Notes: generated by a model not told the origin, from the sequence alone. 64,000 nucleotides of DNA from an uncultured Pelagibacteraceae bacterium (GCA_902622245.1 CACNPC010000002.1:1-64000); one strand, 5' to 3'; counted from the stretch's first letter, positions 9,045-17,788 are shown. Translations and numbers: made by a program.

Positions 9045-10429
9045 CTTGGATTTATCATTTTTATTGGATCAACTAGTAAATCATAATCTTTCTCTTTAAT
9101 TAAACCTGATTTAATTGCCTCATCTTTAAGTTTTGTATTATTTTTTAGAGCATTTTTTGCAATTTTTGCAGCATTATCGTAACCAATTTTTGGAGCTAGG
9201 GCAGTGACTAGCATCAATGAGTTGTCCAAGTGTTCTTTAATTTTCTTTTTATTGGCTTTTATTCCTTTGACACAGTAGAGGCTAAAATTTTTTACGCTAT
9301 CACCTAAAATATCAATTGATTGTAAGATGTTATAAGCAATTAGTGGTTTAAATACATTTAATTCAAAATGTCCATGACTACCTGCAACAGTTATACCAGT
9401 GTGATTTCCAATAACTTTAGCGCAAACCATGGTGACAGCTTCACATTGCGTAGGATTAACCTTTCCAGGCATAATGGAAGATCCAGGTTCGTTTTCTGGT
9501 AGCAAAAGTTCACCATAGCCTGCTCGTGGTCCTGAACCTAAAAATCTTATATCGTTTGAAATCTTCATTAGAGCAACTGCACATGAATTCAAAGATCCAG
9601 AAAAATTTACTATTGCATCATGAGCTGCTAATTCTGAAAATTTATTTGGAGCAGGTCTAAAATTTATTTTACAAAATTTTTTTATTTCTTTAATTATCTT
9701 TTTATCAAAATTCCTGCTTGAATTTATACCTGTTCCTACTGCAGTTCCACCCTGCGCCAAATAATAAATATCATTTAGACAATAATTTATTCTTTCTATA
9801 CTTTTTTTTACTTGTTCTTGATATCCAGAAAATTCTTGACCTAGTGACAAAGGTGTAGCATCTTGTAGATGTGTTCTTCCAATTTTGACTATTTTTTTAA
9901 ATTCTTTACTCTTTTTTGCCAATGAATTTTCTAATAATTTTAAACTCGGTAATAGTTTGTTTATAGTTTCAACTGCAATTGAGATATGCATTGCAGTTGG
10001 AAAAACATCATTAGTTGATTGCGATTTATTAACATGATCATTTGGATGAACAGGTTTCTTTGATCCCTTTTTTCCCTTCATAATTTCTATTGCTCTATTT
10101 GCAATTACTTCATTAACATTCATGTTTGTTTGAGTACCAGAACCTGTTTGCCAAACTTTTAAAGGAAAATTTTCTTTCATTTTGCCACTTATAACTTCAT
10201 TTGATGCTTTAATTATTGCTCTTGAAATTGTGGGTGAAATTAATCCATCTTCTTGATGAACTATAGCAGCACTTCGCTTAATGATTGCAATAGATCTTAT
10301 TATTGATTCTGGTACATATATTTTACCAATATTAAAAAATTTCTTTGATCTTTGAGTTGAAGCACCCCAATATTTATCATTTGGAACTTTTATGCCTCCT
10401 ATAGTATCAAATTCTTTTCTTGTTTTCAT
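9041..10429 (-). CDS. fumC: Fumarate hydratase class II
   Basis: FumC interconverts fumarate and malate in the citric acid cycle, as an iron-independent homotetramer in the cytosol. The family signature GSSIMPGKVNPTQCE (about residues 315-330) carries the mobile catalytic loop. Also visible are TGSGTQTNMNVNEVIANRA near residue 100, HPNDHVNKSQSTNDVFPTA near 130, and GRTHLQDATPLSLGQEFSG near 185. Class II is suited to an oxygenated surface organism because it has no labile iron-sulfur cluster. At 462 residues it is full length. It converges with the AsmA-like fragment and diverges from the NTP-pyrophosphohydrolase-like gene. Confidence 0.98.
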   Translation of the reverse strand: MKTRKEFDTIGGIKVPNDKYWGASTQRSKKFFNIGKIYVPESIIRSIAIIKRSAAIVHQEDGLISPTISRAIIKASNEVISGKMKENFPLKVWQTGSGTQTNMNVNEVIANRAIEIMKGKKGSKKPVHPNDHVNKSQSTNDVFPTAMHISIAVETINKLLPSLKLLENSLAKKSKEFKKIVKIGRTHLQDATPLSLGQEFSGYQEQVKKSIERINYCLNDIYYLAQGGTAVGTGINSSRNFDKKIIKEIKKFCKINFRPAPNKFSELAAHDAIVNFSGSLNSCAVALMKISNDIRFLGSGPRAGYGELLLPENEPGSSIMPGKVNPTQCEAVTMVCAKVIGNHTGITVAGSHGHFELNVFKPLIAYNILQSIDILGDSVKNFSLYCVKGIKANKKKIKEHLDNSLMLVTALAPKIGYDNAAKIAKNALKNNTKLKDEAIKSGLIKEKDYDLLVDPIKMINPS

Positions 10430-10490
10430 TTGTTTGAAAAAATAACTAAATAATTTATATACTAGTTTTTATTAATCTTACAGGAGTAAA

Positions 10491-10862
10491 ATGACAAATT
10501 TTCAAAAAGTAAAAAATTTTATGGAGACTTTTGGGCAAGAAGTTAAATCAAAACCATCTTTGAGTTCTGATAAAATTAATATGCTCAGGTATAATTTGAT
10601 AAAAGAGGAATTAGATGAGTTTAAACAAGCTTTAGATAATAATGATATCTTAGAAGCAGCTGATGCTTTAACAGATATTTTATATGTAACATATGGAGCA
10701 GGTCATGCATTTGGAATTGATTTAGACGCATGTTTCGATGAAGTTCAAAATTCTAATATGAGTAAACTTGGATCAGATGGTAAGCCAATCTATAACGATC
10801 AAGGTAAAGTAATGAAAGGTCCAAATTATTTTAAACCAGACTTATCTAAATATATCAAGTAA
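10491..10862 (+). CDS. All-alpha NTP pyrophosphohydrolase-like protein (MazG/PRA-PH superfamily)
   Basis: This is a 123-residue single-domain protein. The E-x-x-E pair in KEELDEF (about residues 38-44) and the D/E cluster in EAADALTDILYVTYG (about residues 54-68) are the magnesium-binding pattern of all-alpha NTP pyrophosphohydrolases, which hydrolyse nucleotide triphosphates or phosphoribosyl-ATP. The C-terminal SNMSKLGSDGKPIYN segment is typical of the subgroup annotated as phosphoribosyl-ATP pyrophosphohydrolase-like. Substrate cannot be assigned; house-cleaning of non-canonical nucleotides is the likeliest general role. A clear ribosome site (CAGGAG) precedes the ATG. The 3' end overlaps the convergent ygfZ by eight bases. 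Confidence 0.82.
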   Translation: MTNFQKVKNFMETFGQEVKSKPSLSSDKINMLRYNLIKEELDEFKQALDNNDILEAADALTDILYVTYGAGHAFGIDLDACFDEVQNSNMSKLGSDGKPIYNDQGKVMKGPNYFKPDLSKYIK

Positions 10863-11745
10863 TTCGAAGCCAATCTGGTTTTTTAACTTTTATTTTGGCA
10901 GAACCACAATTTAATATTTTATCAAAATCAAATTTTTCATTTTTTATTTTGATTATAGCGTAGGGGTAATCATCTTTAATTAATACTTTTCCTATTTCAT
11001 CTTTCTCAAAAGATATCACATCATCTTTTAGATCACCTTCTATTACTTCAATTGGAAAAAGACGTTTATTCAACTTATCTTTTAATTTAATCCTAGCAGT
11101 ATTCTCCTGACCCACGTAACAACCTTTTTTAAAGTCTATTGCTTTCAATTCATCAAAATTACACTCAATACCAAAAAGTTTATTTTGAAGTTTATCAGTA
11201 TTTTTTTGTGGAATACCAATTTCATGACTCAATTTGTAATATTCGTTTTTATCTGCACTTTGAAGCCCAAGTTTTTTTAATGATAAATATAATTTTTCTA
11301 AGTTCGTAACTAATCTAGCTCCGAGTTCTATATTTCTGGGGTCTAAAAAAATATTATCTTCTCTAAATTTAATTGTACAACCAGCATTAGAACTTGAATT
11401 TTCCATATCCAAAAATCTTTCTTTACTAATAACTGCAATTACAAATTCATTACTTAAATTTAAAATTTCTACTTTTGATCTTAGTTTGTATAAATTTAAT
11501 TGATTAAACAAATTATCTATATTTTTTTTCTCACAATCTAAAAAATATCCAGACTTATGTTTTAGTATATTGAAATCGTACAAATATTTTCCCTGCGGAG
11601 TAAGTAAAGCAGAATAGCACGAATTTTTTTCATCTACTTTGTTGATATTATTTGTGACTATATTTTGTAGAAATTCTTTACAGTCTTCACCCGAAACATA
11701 CAATAGTCCTCTGTCCTCTAAGATATAAACATTATTTTTTTTCAT
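10855..11745 (-). CDS. ygfZ: Folate-binding protein YgfZ (GcvT-like, iron-sulfur cluster assembly/repair)
   Basis: YgfZ/IBA57-type proteins use tetrahydrofolate to support maturation or repair of certain iron-sulfur enzymes. The diagnostic motif K-G-C-Y-x-G-Q-E is present as FKKGCYVGQENTAR, about residue 205. The N-terminal part, DRGLLYVSGEDCKEFLQNIVTNNI, matches the GcvT-like folate-binding fold. The 296-residue length is normal. It is short compared with the true aminomethyltransferase GcvT at 46 kb in this window, and the KGCYVGQE motif separates the two. It is divergent from the dihydroorotase gene, with a 43-base spacer. Confidence 0.92.
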   Translation of the reverse strand: MKKNNVYILEDRGLLYVSGEDCKEFLQNIVTNNINKVDEKNSCYSALLTPQGKYLYDFNILKHKSGYFLDCEKKNIDNLFNQLNLYKLRSKVEILNLSNEFVIAVISKERFLDMENSSSNAGCTIKFREDNIFLDPRNIELGARLVTNLEKLYLSLKKLGLQSADKNEYYKLSHEIGIPQKNTDKLQNKLFGIECNFDELKAIDFKKGCYVGQENTARIKLKDKLNKRLFPIEVIEGDLKDDVISFEKDEIGKVLIKDDYPYAIIKIKNEKFDFDKILNCGSAKIKVKKPDWLRIT

Positions 11746-11788
11746 GATTGATTGGTTTAAGATAATAATATAGTAACGATTTCATAAA

Positions 11789-13099
11789 ATGTTAGACCTT
11801 ATTATAAAAAATGGAGAGTGTTATATCGACGGAAAAATTAATAAGACTAATATTGGAATTCAGAATGGAAAAATCTCAATAATTGGTGATTTAAACAATG
11901 AACGAAGTAAAGAAACTATTGATGCAAGCAATTTATTAGTTTTACCTGGTTGCATGGATACCCAAGTTCATTTCCGTGAGCCTGGATCAACTAATGCAGA
12001 GGACTTACATACTGGAAGTAAAGCAGCTATTGCTGGTGGTATAACAAGTGTATTTGAGATGCCAAATACAAATCCCCCAACAGCAAATATGAAAGAATTT
12101 AATAACAAGTTAAATCTTGCTAAAAATAGGATGTATTCAAATTATGCTTTTTATTTTGGAGCAACTCCTGATAATTCAACTGATTTAGCAAAGCTTAAAG
12201 GTTTAGATGGATGTTGTGGAGTAAAGCTTTTTGCGGGTTCCTCAACTGGAAATTTATTAGTTGATAAAGAAGAAGATATTGAAAAGGTATTCCAAAATAC
12301 TTCAAAAATAGTTGCAGTTCATTCTGAAGATGAAGAAATAATTAATTTAAGAAAAAAATTAATTGAAAAAGGTAATGTTCAGACTCATCCTGTATGGAGG
12401 AATGAAGAATGTGCAATGTCATCTACAAGAAGGATTGTTGGGATTGCTAAAAGACTTAATAAAAAAGCACACATATTACATGTTACAACAAAAGAAGAAG
12501 TAGATTTTCTTTCTCAAAATAAAGGAAACATAACTTTTGAAATTACTCCACAACATCTAACAATATATGCACCAGATTGTTATGACAAACTTGGAACCTT
12601 TGCGCAGATGAACCCTCCTTTGAGAGACAAGTCTCATTATGATAGATTGTGGTACGCTATTCGAAATAACTATAATGATACTATCGGTTCAGACCATGCA
12701 CCGCACCTAAAAGAAAACAAATTAAAAGAATATCCTCAATCACCATCTGGTATGCCAGGTGTGCAAACATTATTACCCGTTATGCTAAATCATGTGAATG
12801 ACAAAAAACTTACTTTAGATCAGCTAATCAAACTTCTTTGTGAAAATCCAGTTTCAGTATTTGGTATTAAAAATAAGGGATTTATCAAAAAAGATTATGA
12901 TGCAGACTTTACAATAATAGATATGAATAGAACAATTGAAATAAAAAACGAAAATATTCACAGTAAATGTGGATGGAGCCCGTTTGATGGCTATAAATTT
13001 AAAGGTTCACCTGTTTATACAATTATTAATGGAGATATTAAAATGAAAGAAGATGAAATTTTAGGAGATCCTTCTGGTAAACCAATATTATTTGATTAA
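11789..13099 (+). CDS. pyrC: Dihydroorotase (amidohydrolase superfamily)
   Basis: This enzyme cyclises carbamoyl aspartate to dihydroorotate in pyrimidine synthesis. The product shows the amidohydrolase layout: metal site DTQVHFREPG near residue 56, FEMPNTNPPTAN near 91, a lysine in GVKLFAGSSTG near 145, HSEDEE near 178, HILHVTTKEE near 230, and TIGSDHAPH near 305. In the first motif most dihydroorotases have H-x-H; here a glutamine replaces the first histidine. I believe this variant occurs in other proteobacterial sequences, so activity is still plausible. At 436 residues it is full length. Allantoinase or hydantoinase is the main alternative, but the REPG motif and length favour dihydroorotase. 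Confidence 0.9.
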   Translation: MLDLIIKNGECYIDGKINKTNIGIQNGKISIIGDLNNERSKETIDASNLLVLPGCMDTQVHFREPGSTNAEDLHTGSKAAIAGGITSVFEMPNTNPPTANMKEFNNKLNLAKNRMYSNYAFYFGATPDNSTDLAKLKGLDGCCGVKLFAGSSTGNLLVDKEEDIEKVFQNTSKIVAVHSEDEEIINLRKKLIEKGNVQTHPVWRNEECAMSSTRRIVGIAKRLNKKAHILHVTTKEEVDFLSQNKGNITFEITPQHLTIYAPDCYDKLGTFAQMNPPLRDKSHYDRLWYAIRNNYNDTIGSDHAPHLKENKLKEYPQSPSGMPGVQTLLPVMLNHVNDKKLTLDQLIKLLCENPVSVFGIKNKGFIKKDYDADFTIIDMNRTIEIKNENIHSKCGWSPFDGYKFKGSPVYTIINGDIKMKEDEILGDPSGKPILFD

Positions 13100-13100
13100 G

Positions 13101-13433
13101 TTATATAGTTTTACTTGAATACATGTTTACAAGTGTTACTCCAACTACAATAAGAAACATACCTAATATAGCCTGCCAACTTAAAGATTGTTTAAAAAAA
13201 ATATATCCCAATATTGCAATAGTAAAAATACCAAGTCCACTCCATGTTCCATAAACAATTGCAATTGGTAATTTATCAACAACAAACGTAAGTAAATAAA
13301 AAGCAGATAAATAAAATCCAGCCAAAAATACTGTTGGTGTTACTTTTGTGAAGTTTTGAGTGACAGGAAGAAGCATTGTTCCACAAACTTCACAGATAAT
13401 TGCTCCTACTAAAAAAAGATATGTCTTAAGCAT
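13101..13433 (-). CDS. Small multidrug resistance (SMR/EmrE-type) transporter
   Basis: This 110-residue protein has four predicted membrane helices, the whole length of an SMR transporter. The single conserved membrane glutamate, which binds protons and cationic substrate, is visible in helix 1 (IICEVCGTML, residue 15). The family signature near helix 3 appears as AIVYGTWSGLG. SMR proteins work as dimers and export quaternary ammonium compounds, guanidinium or polyamines; the substrate cannot be read from sequence. It directly follows the prpE gene on the same strand with a one-base overlap, so it is probably co-transcribed with it. Confidence 0.9.
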   Translation of the reverse strand: MLKTYLFLVGAIICEVCGTMLLPVTQNFTKVTPTVFLAGFYLSAFYLLTFVVDKLPIAIVYGTWSGLGIFTIAILGYIFFKQSLSWQAILGMFLIVVGVTLVNMYSSKTI

Positions 13434-15328
13434 TATTTTAAAATATTGCTATTTATTAAGTTTTCTTTTATCTCATCAAGGATAGCAGGATCATCAATCG
13501 TTGCAGGCATTTTATATTCTTCTTTGTCAGCAATTTTTCTAATTGTTCCTCTTAAAATTTTTCCAGATCTAGTTTTGGGTAATCTTTTAACAACAATTGC
13601 TATTTTAAAAGCTGCAACAGGTCCAACTTTATCTCTAACCATTTGTACACACTCTTTTGAAATAGTCTCATTATCCTTAGAAACTCCTGCTTTTAGAGCA
13701 ATTAAACCAATTGGTAATTGTCCTTTCAGCTGATCTTTAATTCCTATCACTGCACATTCAGCAACAGACTGATGTTCAGACAAAACTTCTTCTATTGCAC
13801 CAGTTGAAAGTCTATGACCTGCAACATTTATTATGTCATCTGTTCTAGACATAATCCAAATATATCCATCATCATCAATATGCCCTGCATCGTAAGTTTG
13901 GTAGTAGCCATTATAATTTGACATATAATTTTCTTTATATCTCTCATCTGCATTCCACAAAGTTGGGAACGTACCTGGCGGTAATGGAAGTTTAACCACA
14001 ATATCTCCCATCTCATTTGGTTTAGCTATTGTTTGATCGGGTTTAATTATTTTTACATCATAACCTGGGACCGCTTTGCAAGCAGATCCATATTTTGTTT
14101 CTTGCATTTCTATTCCAGTACAATTTGAACTTATCGCCCAACTCGTTTCAGTTTGCCACCAATGGTCAATTACGGGAACTTTAAGTAAATTCTCAGCCCA
14201 TTTAATAGTATCAGGGTCTGCTCTTTCACCTGCTAAAAATAATGACTCAAATGAACTTAAATCATATTTAGAAAAAAACTTACCTTCTGGATCTTCTTTT
14301 TTTATTGCTCTAAATGCAGTTGGCGCTGTGAATAAAGATTTAATTTTATATTCTGAGATTATTCTCCAAAATACTCCAGCATCAGGAGTACCAACAGGTT
14401 TGCCCTCAAATAAAAGAGTTGTACAACCTTTGAATAACGGAGCATAGACAATATAGGAATGTCCTACTATCCAACCAATATCACTTGCTGACCACCATAC
14501 ATCATCTTGATCAATGTTATAAATATTTTTCATTGTCCATTTAAGAGCAACTATGTGACCACCAATATCTCGAACAATCCCCTTTGGAATACCAGTGGTT
14601 CCTGAAGTATAAAGGATGTAAGCATAATCATTGGCACCCATCTCAACACAATCTTTATCATCTGCTCCAGATAGTGCTTCATCCCAACTTATTTCTAATG
14701 GTTTATTTAATTTTACCTCGTGTCCTTTTCTTTGAAATAATATTACTTTTTCAACTTGGTGTTTTGCTAATTTTAAAGCCCCATCTACAAGTGGTCTATA
14801 TTCAACTGTTCTTCCAGGCTCAAATCCACATGATGCTGTAATTAAAATTTTAGCTTTACTATCATCAATTCTGCTAGCTAATTCATTTGAGGCAAAACCA
14901 CCGAATACAACAGAGTGAATTGCTCCAATTCTCCCACATGCAAGCATCGCAACCACCGCTTCTGGTATCATCGGCATATAAATTATTACTCGATCTCCTT
15001 TTTTAACTCCTTGCTTATCTAAAGCACCTGCAAATTTTGAAACTTTTTCTTTTAATTCTTTGAAAGTGAACTTTGCTTTACTTTCTGTTATAGGACTGTC
15101 ATAGATTAAAGCAGTTTTATCACCCCTTCCTTGATCAATGTGAAGGTCTAAGGCGTTGTAGCATGTATTTGTTACACCATCTTCAAACCATTTATAGAGA
15201 GGAGGGTTGTCTTTTTTTAAAATCTTAGTTGGTTTTTTGAACCAAAACACATCCTCAGAAACTTTCCGCCAAAATTCCTCAGGATTTTTTAGAGATTCGT
15301 CGTAAATTTCTTTGTATTTTCTGTTCAT
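13433..15328 (-). CDS. prpE: Propionyl-CoA synthetase (acyl-CoA synthetase family)
   Basis: PrpE activates propionate (and more weakly acetate) to the CoA thioester via an acyl-adenylate. The adenylate-forming signature YILYTSGTTGIPKGIVRD near residue 240 has the R-D that is typical of PrpE. Other motifs are the family-typical GWIVGHSYIVYAPL, the hinge MSRTDDIINVAGHRLSTG near residue 510, and PKTRSGKILRGTIR near 595, whose lysine is the usual acetylation-controlled catalytic residue. At 631 residues it is full length. Acetyl-CoA synthetase is the alternative; the N-terminal EEFWRKVSEDVFWFKKPTK region is more PrpE-like. It is divergent from the proteorhodopsin gene. Confidence 0.92.
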   Translation of the reverse strand: MNRKYKEIYDESLKNPEEFWRKVSEDVFWFKKPTKILKKDNPPLYKWFEDGVTNTCYNALDLHIDQGRGDKTALIYDSPITESKAKFTFKELKEKVSKFAGALDKQGVKKGDRVIIYMPMIPEAVVAMLACGRIGAIHSVVFGGFASNELASRIDDSKAKILITASCGFEPGRTVEYRPLVDGALKLAKHQVEKVILFQRKGHEVKLNKPLEISWDEALSGADDKDCVEMGANDYAYILYTSGTTGIPKGIVRDIGGHIVALKWTMKNIYNIDQDDVWWSASDIGWIVGHSYIVYAPLFKGCTTLLFEGKPVGTPDAGVFWRIISEYKIKSLFTAPTAFRAIKKEDPEGKFFSKYDLSSFESLFLAGERADPDTIKWAENLLKVPVIDHWWQTETSWAISSNCTGIEMQETKYGSACKAVPGYDVKIIKPDQTIAKPNEMGDIVVKLPLPPGTFPTLWNADERYKENYMSNYNGYYQTYDAGHIDDDGYIWIMSRTDDIINVAGHRLSTGAIEEVLSEHQSVAECAVIGIKDQLKGQLPIGLIALKAGVSKDNETISKECVQMVRDKVGPVAAFKIAIVVKRLPKTRSGKILRGTIRKIADKEEYKMPATIDDPAILDEIKENLINSNILK

Positions 15329-15376
15329 TTTGATTTGCTTTTTGGTGTCATTTTTCTATTGAATTTATGCAACAGG

Positions 15377-15406
15377 TTGTATTTAATTTTAAAAAGTCAG
15401 TAAAAT
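15377..15406 (+). promoter_or_regulatory. Possible sigma-70-type promoter upstream of proteorhodopsin
   Basis: TTGTAT at 15377-15382 and TAAAAT at 15401-15406 are separated by 18 bases. Transcription from here would give a 5' leader of about 125-130 bases containing the hairpin and palindrome described separately. In such AT-rich DNA this pairing can arise by chance, so it is only a candidate. Confidence 0.3.
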
Positions 15407-15473
15407 CAACACTTATAACGCGGCAAAAAGTCTTCAACAAACCAATTTAATTTGATATTAAGCCCCTAACTTT

Positions 15474-15514
15474 GGAGAAACCTTTGTGGTTTGTCCGTAG
15501 TTTAAATTTAAACT
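15474..15514 (+). promoter_or_regulatory. Structured leader before proteorhodopsin: hairpin plus 16-base palindrome
   Basis: 15474-15496 can fold as GGA-g-AAACC / GGTTT-g-TCC with loop TTTGT (eight pairs, one G-G mismatch). Two bases later, 15499-15514 is the perfect palindrome AGTTTAAATTTAAACT. The Shine-Dalgarno-like GAGGGAG follows at about 15531-15537 and the start codon is at 15544. No rho-independent T-run follows either element. They could protect the mRNA, tune translation or be a dimeric-regulator site. Confidence 0.5.
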
Positions 15515-15543
15515 AAAAAAAAACTAACGAGAGGGAGTTTTTT

Positions 15544-16314
15544 ATGAAAAAACTTAAAATGTTTGCATTGGCAGCAGTGGCTCTATTTGGTCTTACTGGT
15601 GCAGCAAACGCAGCAACTGCTATGTTAGCTTCTGACGACTTCGTTGGGATTTCCTTTTGGGTAATCGCAATGGGTATGGCAGCAGCTACAGTATTCTTCT
15701 TCATGGAAAGAAATACTGTTGCAGCAGGCTGGAAAACTTCAGTAACAGTAGCTGGTCTTGTAACTGGTGTTGCATTCATTCACTACATGTACATGAGAGA
15801 TGTATGGGTAATGACTGGAGATTCTCCAACAGTATATAGATATATTGATTGGTTAATCACTGTACCATTACAGATGATCGAGTTTTACTTAATTCTAGCA
15901 GCAGTTAAGAAAATCCCAGGAGCAATCTTCTGGAGATTATTAATTGGTTCGCTTGTGATGTTAATTGGTGGATACTTAGGAGAAGCAGGTTACATCAATG
16001 CTATGCTTGGTTTTATAGTCGGTATGGCTGGATGGATCTACATCTTATATGAAGTATTCTCTGGTGAAGCTGGAAAAATTGCAGCTAAAACTGGAAACAA
16101 GCCATTAGCAACTGCATGGGGTGCTATGAGAATGATCGTAACAATCGGTTGGGCTATTTACCCATTAGGTTACATTTTTGGTTACCTAGTAGGTGGAGTA
16201 GACGCTAACTCATTGAACGTGATTTACAACTTAGCAGACTTCATCAACAAAATTGCTTTTGGTCTAGTAATCTGGTCAGCAGCAGTTTCACAAGGTGGAG
16301 CACGAGCTAGATAA
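15544..16314 (+). CDS. Proteorhodopsin, blue-absorbing type
   Basis: This is a light-driven proton pump of the inner membrane with seven helices and retinal bound as a Schiff base. A signal peptide (about residues 1-23, ending AANA) precedes the first helix. Key residues by count: D102 (primary acceptor, in YRYIDWLITVPLQ), H80 (its partner), E113 (donor) and a lysine in DFINKIAFGLV about residue 236 (retinal attachment). Residue 110, the known spectral-tuning site, is glutamine, which predicts blue absorption. The 256-residue length is normal. Codon use is visibly less AT-extreme than in neighbours, consistent with high expression. It has its own leader and a strong terminator. No retinal-synthesis gene lies in this window. 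Confidence 0.98.
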   Translation: MKKLKMFALAAVALFGLTGAANAATAMLASDDFVGISFWVIAMGMAAATVFFFMERNTVAAGWKTSVTVAGLVTGVAFIHYMYMRDVWVMTGDSPTVYRYIDWLITVPLQMIEFYLILAAVKKIPGAIFWRLLIGSLVMLIGGYLGEAGYINAMLGFIVGMAGWIYILYEVFSGEAGKIAAKTGNKPLATAWGAMRMIVTIGWAIYPLGYIFGYLVGGVDANSLNVIYNLADFINKIAFGLVIWSAAVSQGGARAR

Positions 16315-16336
16315 TTAGCTTTTAATATTAAAAAGA

Positions 16337-16371
16337 GGCGGGTATGCTAAAACATACCTGCCTTTTTTTTT
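16337..16371 (+). terminator. Rho-independent terminator after proteorhodopsin
   Basis: A 10-pair stem, GGCGGGTATG / CATACCTGCC with one G-U pair, closes loop CTAAAA and is followed by nine T. It ends the proteorhodopsin transcript about 20 bases after its stop codon and separates it from the ferredoxin genes. Confidence 0.93.
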
Positions 16372-16405
16372 GGACTAAAAATAGAAAATGCTAAATTTCA
16401 AAAAT

Positions 16406-16433
16406 TTGCCGCAGTCACAAATTAGTTTATAAG
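16406..16433 (+). promoter_or_regulatory. Candidate promoter for the ferredoxin operon
   Basis: TTGCCG at 16406-16411 and TATAAG at 16428-16433 are separated by 16 bases and lie 16 bases before the ferredoxin ATG. A strong terminator sits immediately upstream, so the ferredoxin-reductase-GST genes need their own promoter; this is the best candidate in the gap. Confidence 0.45.
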
Positions 16434-16448
16434 AATTATTTATTAAAT

Positions 16449-16772
16449 ATGGCAAAAATCAAATATATAGAATTTAATGGTACAGAACACGAAGCAGATG
16501 TTGCTAATGGTCTTAGTGTAATGGAAGGTGCTATACAAAATGATATTCCAGGCATAGATGCAGATTGTGGAGGAGGAATGTCATGTGCAACTTGTCATGT
16601 ATATATTAATGATGACGAATGGTTCAGAAAACTCCCAGAAAAAGAAATGGGTGAAGATGATATGTTAGATCAAGCCTTTGAACCCAAATCTAATAGCAGA
16701 TTAAGTTGCCAATTAATCGTCTCTGATGATTTAGATGGATTGACAGTCCATATGCCGGAGAAACAAGTTTAA
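16449..16772 (+). CDS. [2Fe-2S] ferredoxin (adrenodoxin/putidaredoxin type)
   Basis: This is a 107-residue soluble electron carrier. The cluster ligands are visible as C-x5-C-x2-C in DCGGGMSCATCHVY (about residues 38-47) and a fourth cysteine in RLSCQLIVSDDLDGL near residue 85. The surrounding acidic residues fit the adrenodoxin group, which accepts electrons from an FAD-dependent reductase. The next gene, overlapping by one base, is such a reductase. SAR11 genomes typically keep this pair next to proteorhodopsin. The electron acceptor is not evident from this window; no cytochrome P450 is present. Confidence 0.95.
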   Translation: MAKIKYIEFNGTEHEADVANGLSVMEGAIQNDIPGIDADCGGGMSCATCHVYINDDEWFRKLPEKEMGEDDMLDQAFEPKSNSRLSCQLIVSDDLDGLTVHMPEKQV

Positions 16773-17788
16773 TGATTAAAACAGATGTAGTCATTATTGG
16801 AGCAGGACCTACAGGTTTATTCTGTGCACACCAATTAGGGATAATCGGATTAAAATGTGAAATTGTAGACAATTTAGATAAAATTGGAGGACAATGTATT
16901 GAGCTTTATCCAGAAAAACCAATTTATGATATTCCTGCAGTTCCTAAATGTACAGGAGAAGAGCTTACAAATAATTTAATTGAACAAATAAAACCTTTTA
17001 ATTTTAACTTTCATTTAAGTGACAGAGTTCAAGAATTAAAAAATGAAAACAATAAATGGTTAGTTAAAACATTAAATGGAAAAGAATTTGAAACACCTAA
17101 TATTGTCATAGCAGGTGGCGTAGGTTCTTTTGAACCAAGAAAATTCCCAACTAAAAGTGCTGAAAAGTATGACGGAAAATCAGTTTTATATTCAATAAAA
17201 GACAAAACTATTTTTAAAGATAAATCAGTAGTTATTTTTGGAGGTGGAGATAGTGCTCTTGATTGGGCTATAGAATTATCTAATTCATCAAAAGTAACAC
17301 TTGTTCACAGAAGAGATGAGTTTAGAGGAGCTCCCGCAAGTGTTCAAAAAATAAAAGAATTAAGTGATAATAAAACTATTGATTTAATCACTAAATATTC
17401 AATCAAAGATGTTAAAGGAAATGGCTCATTAGAAAGTGTCGAAATCAAAAGTGAATCAGGTGAAAGTAAAGTTATAAAAGCTGATTATGTATTAGGTTTT
17501 TTTGGATTAATAATGCAATTAGGACCAATCGCGGAGTGGGGTTTAAATTTAGATAAAAAAACAATTCCAGTAAATACAGAAAATTTTGAAACAAATAAAA
17601 AAGGAATATTTGCAATTGGGGATATATGCACTTATCCAGGAAAATTAAAGTTAATACTTTCAGGTTTTCATGAAGGAGCTTTAGCTGCAAGAGGCTGCTT
17701 TAAATATGCAAGACCAGATGAAAAATATAGATTTGAATTTACAACTGCATCCAGCACTATCAAAGATAGATTGGGTGTAAAAGAATGA
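16772..17788 (+). CDS. Ferredoxin--NADP(+) reductase, thioredoxin-reductase-like
   Basis: This is a two-domain flavoprotein moving electrons between NADPH and ferredoxin. The FAD-binding motif VVIIGAGPTGLFCAHQLG opens the protein and the NADPH motif FGGGDSALDWAIEL lies near residue 155. The CxxC redox pair of thioredoxin reductases is absent; the IGGQCIELYPEKPIYDIPA segment and the C-terminal STIKDRLGV tail are typical of the TrxR-like FNR subgroup. The 338-residue length fits. The start codon shares a base with the ferredoxin stop, so the two proteins are probably made together and act as partners. Confidence 0.93.
   Translation: MIKTDVVIIGAGPTGLFCAHQLGIIGLKCEIVDNLDKIGGQCIELYPEKPIYDIPAVPKCTGEELTNNLIEQIKPFNFNFHLSDRVQELKNENNKWLVKTLNGKEFETPNIVIAGGVGSFEPRKFPTKSAEKYDGKSVLYSIKDKTIFKDKSVVIFGGGDSALDWAIELSNSSKVTLVHRRDEFRGAPASVQKIKELSDNKTIDLITKYSIKDVKGNGSLESVEIKSESGESKVIKADYVLGFFGLIMQLGPIAEWGLNLDKKTIPVNTENFETNKKGIFAIGDICTYPGKLKLILSGFHEGALAARGCFKYARPDEKYRFEFTTASSTIKDRLGVKE

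Noticed and set aside
14076-14447. 123-codon plus-strand frame opposite prpE
   Set aside because: It lies fully inside the well-supported prpE gene on the other strand and resembles no family.
15513-15779. 88-codon minus-strand frame opposite the proteorhodopsin start
   Set aside because: Composition (Ala/Thr/Val-rich) is the complement of the proteorhodopsin signal and first helices; no independent support.
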